This document shows, piece by piece, positions 18,767 through 20,695 of a stretch of DNA of 20,695 bases (positions within the stretch are counted from its first letter, which is position 1; the number at the start of each line of letters is the position of its first letter). Origin of the DNA: JAABRB01 sp041617635. GTDB lineage: Bacteria; Pseudomonadota; Gammaproteobacteria; Burkholderiales; SG8-39. Both the position numbers and the translations under genes were made by a program. The stretch spans positions 1 to 20,695 of the forward strand of contig JBFJOO010000078.1 of the NCBI GenBank assembly GCA_041617635.1, written 5' to 3'. The notes below the pieces were generated by a model that did not search any database, was not told where the DNA came from, and saw nothing but the letters and a program-made list of their open reading frames with translations.

Positions 18767-20695
18767 ATGGAACGCAGCTTCGAGAAAGAGGTGGAGCTGC
18801 TCAAGCTCGGCGACGGCGCGACCTTCCACGGCGAGGGCATCCTCGCGGTGACCAAGGCGCTGCTCCAGTCGGGCGTCGCCTATGTCGGCGGCTATCAGGG
18901 CGCCCCCGTGTCGCACATGATGGACGTGCTGAACGACGCGCGCGACATCATGGACGAGCTCGGCATCCACATCGAGACGAACGCGTCCGAGGCGGGCGCC
19001 GCGGCGATGCTCGGCGCGTCGATCAACTACCCTATGCGCGGCGCCGTCACGTTCAAGTCGACGGTGGGCACCAACGTCGCGTCGGACGCGCTCTCGAATC
19101 TCGCGTCGGTGGGCGTGACCGGCGGCGCGCTGATCGTGCTCGGCGAGGACTACGGCGAAGGCGCGTCGATCATCCAGGAGCGCAGCCACGCCTTCGCGAT
19201 GAAGTCGCAGATGTGGCTGCTCGATCCGCGCCCCGACCTGCCGACGATCACGCGCATGGTCGAGCAGGGTTTCGAGCTCTCCGAGGCATCGAGCACGCCG
19301 GTGATGCTCGAGCTGCGCATCCGGGCGTGCCACGTGCACGGCACCTTCCAGACCAAGCCGAACCGCGCGCCCGCAGTGTCGCGGCGGCGCGCGCTCTCCG
19401 CGCCGGTGTTCGACTTCAACCGGATCGCGCTGCCGCCGTCGACCTACGCGCAGGAGAAGCACAAGGTCGAGGTGCGCTGGCCGGCCGCCGTGAAGTTCAT
19501 TGCCGAGCACGCCCTGAACGAAGTGTTCGAGGGCGCCGCGGACGATGTCGGCATCGTCTGCCAGGGCGGCATGTACAACGCCGTGATCCGCGCCCTGCAG
19601 CTGCTCGGCCTGGCAAACGCGCTGGGCGAAGCGCGCATCCCGATCTACTGCCTGAACGTCACCTACCCGCTCATTCCCGCGGAAGTCAACCGGTTCTGCG
19701 CGGGCAAGCGCGCGGTGCTGATGGTCGAGGAAGGCCAGCCGGCCTATCTCGAGGACGCGCTCCACGCGGTCCTGCGCCGCGCCGACCTGCAGACGCGCGT
19801 GCACGGCAAGGACGTGCTGCCGATGGCCGGCGAATACACCGGCGAGACGGTGCTGACCGGCGTCGCGCGGTGGATCGAAGCGGCCGCGCCGCGGGGCGTC
19901 GATACGGCCGACGTGCAACGCAGGCTCGAGTCGCTCGTCACGCCGAAGCGCCAGGCGGCGCAGATCTTCGGCGCGTCACTGCCCGCCCGCCCCCCGGGAT
20001 TCTGCGTCGGCTGTCCCGAGCGCCCGGTGTTCTCGGCGATGAAGCTCGTCGAGCGCGAGCACGGCAAGATCCACGTGTCGGCGGACATCGGCTGCCACAC
20101 CTTCTCGACGCTGCCGCCATTCAACATCGGGCACACCGTGCTCGGCTATGGGCTGGGCCTCGCGTCGAACTCGGCGGTCGCGCCGATGTTCGACAAGCGC
20201 ACCGTAACCATCATGGGCGACGGCGGCTTCTGGCACAACGGCCTCACCTCGGGCGTCGCGAACGCCGTCTTCAATCAGGGCGACGGCATCCTGGTCATCA
20301 TGAAGAACGGCTACAGCTCCGCGACCGGCACCCAGAACATCCCCTCCTCGCCGCACCAGGACGCGGGAAAGTCGAAAGACATGTCCATCGAGCGCACGCT
20401 GAAGGGGCTGGGGGTGCGCTGGATGAAGAACGTCTACACGTATCGCGTCGACCGGATGAAGCGGGTGCTGGAACAGGCGATGACCACCGGATACAAGGGC
20501 CTCAAGGTGATCATCGCCGATGCGGAGTGCCAGCTCGAGCGCCAGCGACGTCTCCGCCCGCTGGTGGCCGCGCAGCTCAAGCGCGGCGAGCGCGTGGTGC
20601 GCGAGCGCTTCGGCGTGGACGAGGACGTGTGCACCGGCGATCACTCCTGCGTGCGCCTGTCGGGCTGCCCCTCGCTCACGATCAAGCCGAGCACC
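18767..20695 (+). CDS. IorA-like TPP-dependent 2-oxoacid (indolepyruvate-type) ferredoxin oxidoreductase, incomplete at window end
   Basis: 643 codons are readable and the frame is still open at the edge. It resembles the alpha subunit of indolepyruvate/arylpyruvate:ferredoxin oxidoreductase, which oxidatively decarboxylates a 2-oxo acid to an acyl-CoA and reduces ferredoxin. The N-terminal pyrimidine-binding domain carries GYQGAPVSH (42-50) and ETNASEAGAAAMLGAS (70-85). CVGCPERP (413-420) corresponds to the family CxxCPHR motif. The TPP-diphosphate site is MGDGGFWHNG (483-492) with KNGYSSATGTQ (513-523). Cys622, Cys628 and Cys634 appear to open the C-terminal ferredoxin-like domain, most of which lies outside the window. 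The ATG at 18767 follows GAGGAG by 7 bases. A beta subunit would be expected next. The substrate is unproven; aryl pyruvates are the best guess. Confidence 0.88.
   Translation, partial: MERSFEKEVELLKLGDGATFHGEGILAVTKALLQSGVAYVGGYQGAPVSHMMDVLNDARDIMDELGIHIETNASEAGAAAMLGASINYPMRGAVTFKSTVGTNVASDALSNLASVGVTGGALIVLGEDYGEGASIIQERSHAFAMKSQMWLLDPRPDLPTITRMVEQGFELSEASSTPVMLELRIRACHVHGTFQTKPNRAPAVSRRRALSAPVFDFNRIALPPSTYAQEKHKVEVRWPAAVKFIAEHALNEVFEGAADDVGIVCQGGMYNAVIRALQLLGLANALGEARIPIYCLNVTYPLIPAEVNRFCAGKRAVLMVEEGQPAYLEDALHAVLRRADLQTRVHGKDVLPMAGEYTGETVLTGVARWIEAAAPRGVDTADVQRRLESLVTPKRQAAQIFGASLPARPPGFCVGCPERPVFSAMKLVEREHGKIHVSADIGCHTFSTLPPFNIGHTVLGYGLGLASNSAVAPMFDKRTVTIMGDGGFWHNGLTSGVANAVFNQGDGILVIMKNGYSSATGTQNIPSSPHQDAGKSKDMSIERTLKGLGVRWMKNVYTYRVDRMKRVLEQAMTTGYKGLKVIIADAECQLERQRRLRPLVAAQLKRGERVVRERFGVDEDVCTGDHSCVRLSGCPSLTIKPST

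Noticed and set aside
18728..19918. 396-aa minus-strand frame opposite the IorA-like gene
   Set aside because: The plus strand reads 643 uninterrupted codons with TPP and cysteine motifs; the minus frame is its shadow.

Overview
GC-rich, densely packed chromosomal DNA whose gene content fits an environmental betaproteobacterium (Burkholderiales/Rhodocyclales-like). This is an inference from a benzoate-type Liv transporter operon, an IorA-like oxidoreductase, LysR control, Hsp20 genes behind a sigma-32-like promoter and a REP-type 'GGATTCCCGC...GCGGGAAT' repeat. No RNA genes, IS elements, CRISPR arrays or origins were seen.

Layout. 1-341: no gene, but two consecutive long imperfect hairpins. 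342-4347 (minus): a three-gene operon for a 4-hydroxybenzoyl-CoA reductase-type molybdenum enzyme (small [2Fe-2S], large Mo and FAD/[4Fe-4S] subunits, order hcrC-hcrA-hcrB). 4348-4702: divergent control region with a sigma-70-like promoter and dyad for the reductase operon, and a sigma-32-like promoter plus a candidate RNA thermometer for the other side. 4703-5556 (plus): two tandem Hsp20 chaperones. 5718-6635 (plus): a 3-hydroxyacyl-CoA dehydrogenase-family enzyme. 6655-10611 (minus): a DapA-family lyase, an IlvD/EDD-family sugar-acid dehydratase resembling L-arabinonate dehydratase, and a stand-alone MetE C-terminal-type protein. 10765-17683 (plus): acyl-CoA ligase plus a complete branched-chain-amino-acid-type ABC transporter (binding protein, LivH, LivM, LivF, LivG). 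17694-18596 (minus): LysR regulator. 18767 to the window end (plus, incomplete): IorA-like, TPP-dependent 2-oxoacid:ferredoxin oxidoreductase.

How it may fit together. Binding protein, permeases, ATPases and CoA ligase look like an uptake-and-activation module for an aromatic or other organic acid. The reductase removes a phenolic hydroxyl from an aromatic CoA ester and needs low-potential electrons, which an IorA-type enzyme could supply as reduced ferredoxin. The dehydratase and DapA-family enzyme look like a separate sugar-acid route. These links are inferences from proximity and family knowledge.

The most notable non-coding signals are the hairpins at 73-297, the hairpin occluding the Shine-Dalgarno of the first Hsp20 gene, compact perfect palindromes at gene junctions (one contains both convergent stop codons), an inverted REP pair inside the transporter operon, and dyads overlapping candidate promoters.
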